42,179 bases of DNA from a virus. The translations under genes were made by a program, and so were the position numbers. This document shows, piece after piece, positions 40,329 to 42,179 of the stretch; the stretch's first letter is position 1, and each line of letters begins with the position of its first letter. Location of the stretch: the IMG/VR virus record IMGVR_UViG_3300025009_001342, positions 1-42,179 of that record; one strand, 5' to 3'. Below the pieces are notes generated by a model that saw only the letters and a list, made by a program, of their open reading frames with translations, ran no database searches and was not told the origin of the DNA.

Positions 40329-41858
40329 TTACCAATCCATAGGTATATTAACTATACCTAATTCTTTATATACATTTCTCGAATAATCATTTTCGCTGAT
40401 AATCTGAAATTCATCTGTACTTCCAAATCTATTCTTAGTGACAAATATAATAGTATAAGACTTATTTTTGTCAAGTTTAAAGGGTATGCGAGTAAGTTTA
40501 TTTTTACCTTCTAATCTAAAACATTTTAATTCATTTTTACCACCTTCAAATTCATCATCAAATGGTTTTCTTATCATTAAATTTGTTGATGCTACATCTA
40601 CGATATTCTTAGCCAAACCAATATTATCATTTGTAAAATGCCTTTGTTTTGTACTACTTTTTCCTAATTGATATGTAATCCATATATGTACATTTTTCCC
40701 TGCTGGTTTAATACAATCATAAATAGCAACACTATCCTTTGTCATTTCTGTCCATACTTGATCTGTTGAATTAATATCTGCACTAGCCTTCATTGTATCT
40801 AGTATGAACATTGAGCACCCTAATGAATGATATTTTTTGATAGTTTTAATTGCTAAAGACGCATTATATTTAGGAAATGGAATTATAGTAATATTTTTAT
40901 TCTGTTTCTTTTCTTCTATCCAGTCTGCACATTGATGTAATAATTCTTTATCTTCTGGAGAAAATTTACCATCTCGCAATCTATATTTTTGAAAATCTTT
41001 TTTGAATATATTATTAGCCACCCATATAATTAATTCTTTTCTCCATTTTGTCACATCTTCTTCATTTATCATTATGCATAATTTTTCATCATAAGTTATA
41101 ACTTGTGGAAGAATTAATTCAATAGTTGTTGTGGTCTTACCTGCCCCACTTAAAGCTCCTAACATTGTAATATTACCTTCTAAATTACCTCCAATTTCTT
41201 TATTTAGAATAGGGGAATTATACAAAGGCATCCCTACTGCCAATCCTTTATCCATTTCATCTACTAAATCATGAATCTCTTCGCATAAATTATAACTCTT
41301 GACATCTCCTTCTGCATTGATAAATATATGATTTAAGTGAGTTTCATAATATGCATAAATTTGTTCAACATCCATATCCGCAAACTTACTTAATTTATCA
41401 TACACTGGAAATTTTGCTTTCAATAACCCCAACACAGCATTCCATTTATGTAGTTCACTTATATAACCAATTAAGTTTTCTTCCTTGACATACTCTTTAG
41501 CTTTTTCAATAGTATCATAACCACCATATTCTTCATATTTAATCTTCAATTTATTGTGTTTTTCAAGATATAATCCAACAGTTATTTCATCTAATGATTG
41601 TTTTTTCTCTTTAATTACTACATCATGTGCAATTACAAAATAAATCTTCCATATATTATTACTAAACTCTTCTACTTTTAATTTCTCATTTGTATAAATT
41701 AATTCAGGATTCTTAAAAAATATAGAAGTTATATTGGCTTCTGCTGATAATTTAAACTCTTTTACTTTTTTTACAGCATCAATGAGTAATTGTTCATAAG
41801 GACTTATTTCTTTTTTTACAACAGTAGTTTTTGACTTTGTTTTTGTAGCAACAGCCAT
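40329..41858 (-). CDS. DnaB-like replicative helicase
   Basis: A 509-residue protein. The RecA-like motor has Walker A GALSGAGKTTTTIELIL near residue 233, an active-site MINEEDVTKWRKELI, and Walker B CSMFILDTMKASA. The C-terminal part (FTNDNIGLAKNIVDVASTNL and SYTIIFVTKNRFGSTDEFQI) continues as in DnaB. The N-terminal half is longer and less familiar (coiled and Lys-rich). It would open the replication fork. Because Rep carries a DnaA-domain-I-like tail, which binds DnaB in bacteria, the two may interact. ATG 41858 follows GGAGG. Confidence 0.82.
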   Translation of the reverse strand: MAVATKTKSKTTVVKKEISPYEQLLIDAVKKVKEFKLSAEANITSIFFKNPELIYTNEKLKVEEFSNNIWKIYFVIAHDVVIKEKKQSLDEITVGLYLEKHNKLKIKYEEYGGYDTIEKAKEYVKEENLIGYISELHKWNAVLGLLKAKFPVYDKLSKFADMDVEQIYAYYETHLNHIFINAEGDVKSYNLCEEIHDLVDEMDKGLAVGMPLYNSPILNKEIGGNLEGNITMLGALSGAGKTTTTIELILPQVITYDEKLCIMINEEDVTKWRKELIIWVANNIFKKDFQKYRLRDGKFSPEDKELLHQCADWIEEKKQNKNITIIPFPKYNASLAIKTIKKYHSLGCSMFILDTMKASADINSTDQVWTEMTKDSVAIYDCIKPAGKNVHIWITYQLGKSSTKQRHFTNDNIGLAKNIVDVASTNLMIRKPFDDEFEGGKNELKCFRLEGKNKLTRIPFKLDKNKSYTIIFVTKNRFGSTDEFQIISENDYSRNVYKELGIVNIPMDW

Positions 41859-42179
41859 TTACCATAATTCCTCCAATTCCTTATCAATATTTTTATCTTT
41901 TGATTTTGCTGTATATTCAGCTCCTTCATGTATTTGATTTTCTAATTCTATATGTATGGTTTTTTCTTCTGCTTTTTTAGAATTTTTTAATCTTAATACC
42001 ACATTATTTATTTCATTTTCAACAAAACTCATAATAGTATTTATTAAATGCCGTTCATCTTTAATCTTATCTCTACTTGGGCCTAAATATTGAAGAATAC
42101 TATATTTACAAAATTTACAAGTCAATAATATAATTTTATAATCATAATTTGCTTGTGGTTTCTGTTTTTTATTTGCCAT
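41859..42179 (-). CDS. Hypothetical 106-aa protein at window edge
   Basis: The frame begins with ATG at the last base of the window (MANKKQKPQANYDYKIILLT), so the start looks right but cannot be checked for a ribosome site. The protein has a CKFCKYS pair, a hydrophobic stretch and an acidic end (DKNIDKELEELW). It ends just before the DnaB-like gene. Family not recognised. Confidence 0.55.
   Translation of the reverse strand: MANKKQKPQANYDYKIILLTCKFCKYSILQYLGPSRDKIKDERHLINTIMSFVENEINNVVLRLKNSKKAEEKTIHIELENQIHEGAEYTAKSKDKNIDKELEELW

Noticed and set aside
1-42179. CRISPR arrays, tRNA or rRNA genes
   Set aside because: No regularly spaced direct repeats with spacers and no tRNA- or rRNA-like conserved segments were seen by eye. 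A dedicated search could still find a divergent tRNA.

Overview
The window is AT-rich DNA with strong AGGAGG-type ribosome binding sites, ATG/TTG/GTG starts and consensus sigma-A promoters. This points to a low-GC Firmicute (Bacilli or Clostridia). The gene content is that of a large mobile replicon: a plasmid-style origin, an actin-type partition module and a conjugative type IV secretion set sit beside a phage-like replisome and a nucleotide-synthesis operon. I read it as a large conjugative plasmid or phage-plasmid. No virion structural genes are in this window, so that label is an inference.

Layout. 1-8.8 kb (minus strand): a partial gene of unknown role, a small gene, a replication-relaxation protein, a VirD4/TraG-type coupling ATPase, a VirB4 ATPase, a PrgI/VirB3-like protein, a VirB6/TrbL-like protein, a VirB2-like two-helix protein, a secreted M23 peptidase and small accessory proteins. 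A lone 33-codon membrane-peptide gene with its own promoter and terminator lies on the plus strand at 6.46 kb. A zinc-ribbon gene at 7.6-7.9 kb has a TAA inside its CxxC motif. 9.0-10.2 kb: a ParR-like/ParM-like operon behind a 45-bp palindrome that covers its promoter. 10.2-11.7 kb: a homing-endonuclease-like gene with zinc motifs. 11.8-13.9 kb (plus strand): the origin and rep region, with an AT-rich stretch, three DnaA-box-like sites, a rep promoter, an antisense RNA promoter and terminator facing the rep leader, mutually exclusive leader hairpins, and a Rep protein ending in a DnaA-domain-I-like segment.

13.9-31.2 kb (minus strand): nucleotide-metabolism genes (5'(3')-nucleotidase-like, guanylate-kinase-like, ThyX, dCMP-deaminase-like, NUDIX, class II ribonucleotide reductase with an intein) mixed with many small genes, a radical SAM protein, a DUF488 protein and two decayed tnpB elements (IS200/IS605-type and IS607-type). 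Strong promoters lie at 31.2 kb and 17.2 kb. 31.2-42.2 kb (minus strand): the replisome, with a RecD2-like helicase, DnaE-type polymerase, RecB/Cas4-like nuclease, DnaG-like primase and DnaB-like helicase, plus two HNH homing endonucleases between them.

The most unusual signals are these. Several open frames in 18-40 kb have a good Shine-Dalgarno sequence but only ATA or ATT where the start codon should be. The rep leader looks like a complete antisense-RNA attenuator. A single-copy palindrome overlaps the actin-operon promoter. The IS605-type element appears to have a reconstructable insertion site. Several single-base lesions (TGG to TGA, a G5 run, TAA within a CxxC) break otherwise well-kept genes. 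All functions are assigned by motif reading only; no database search was run.
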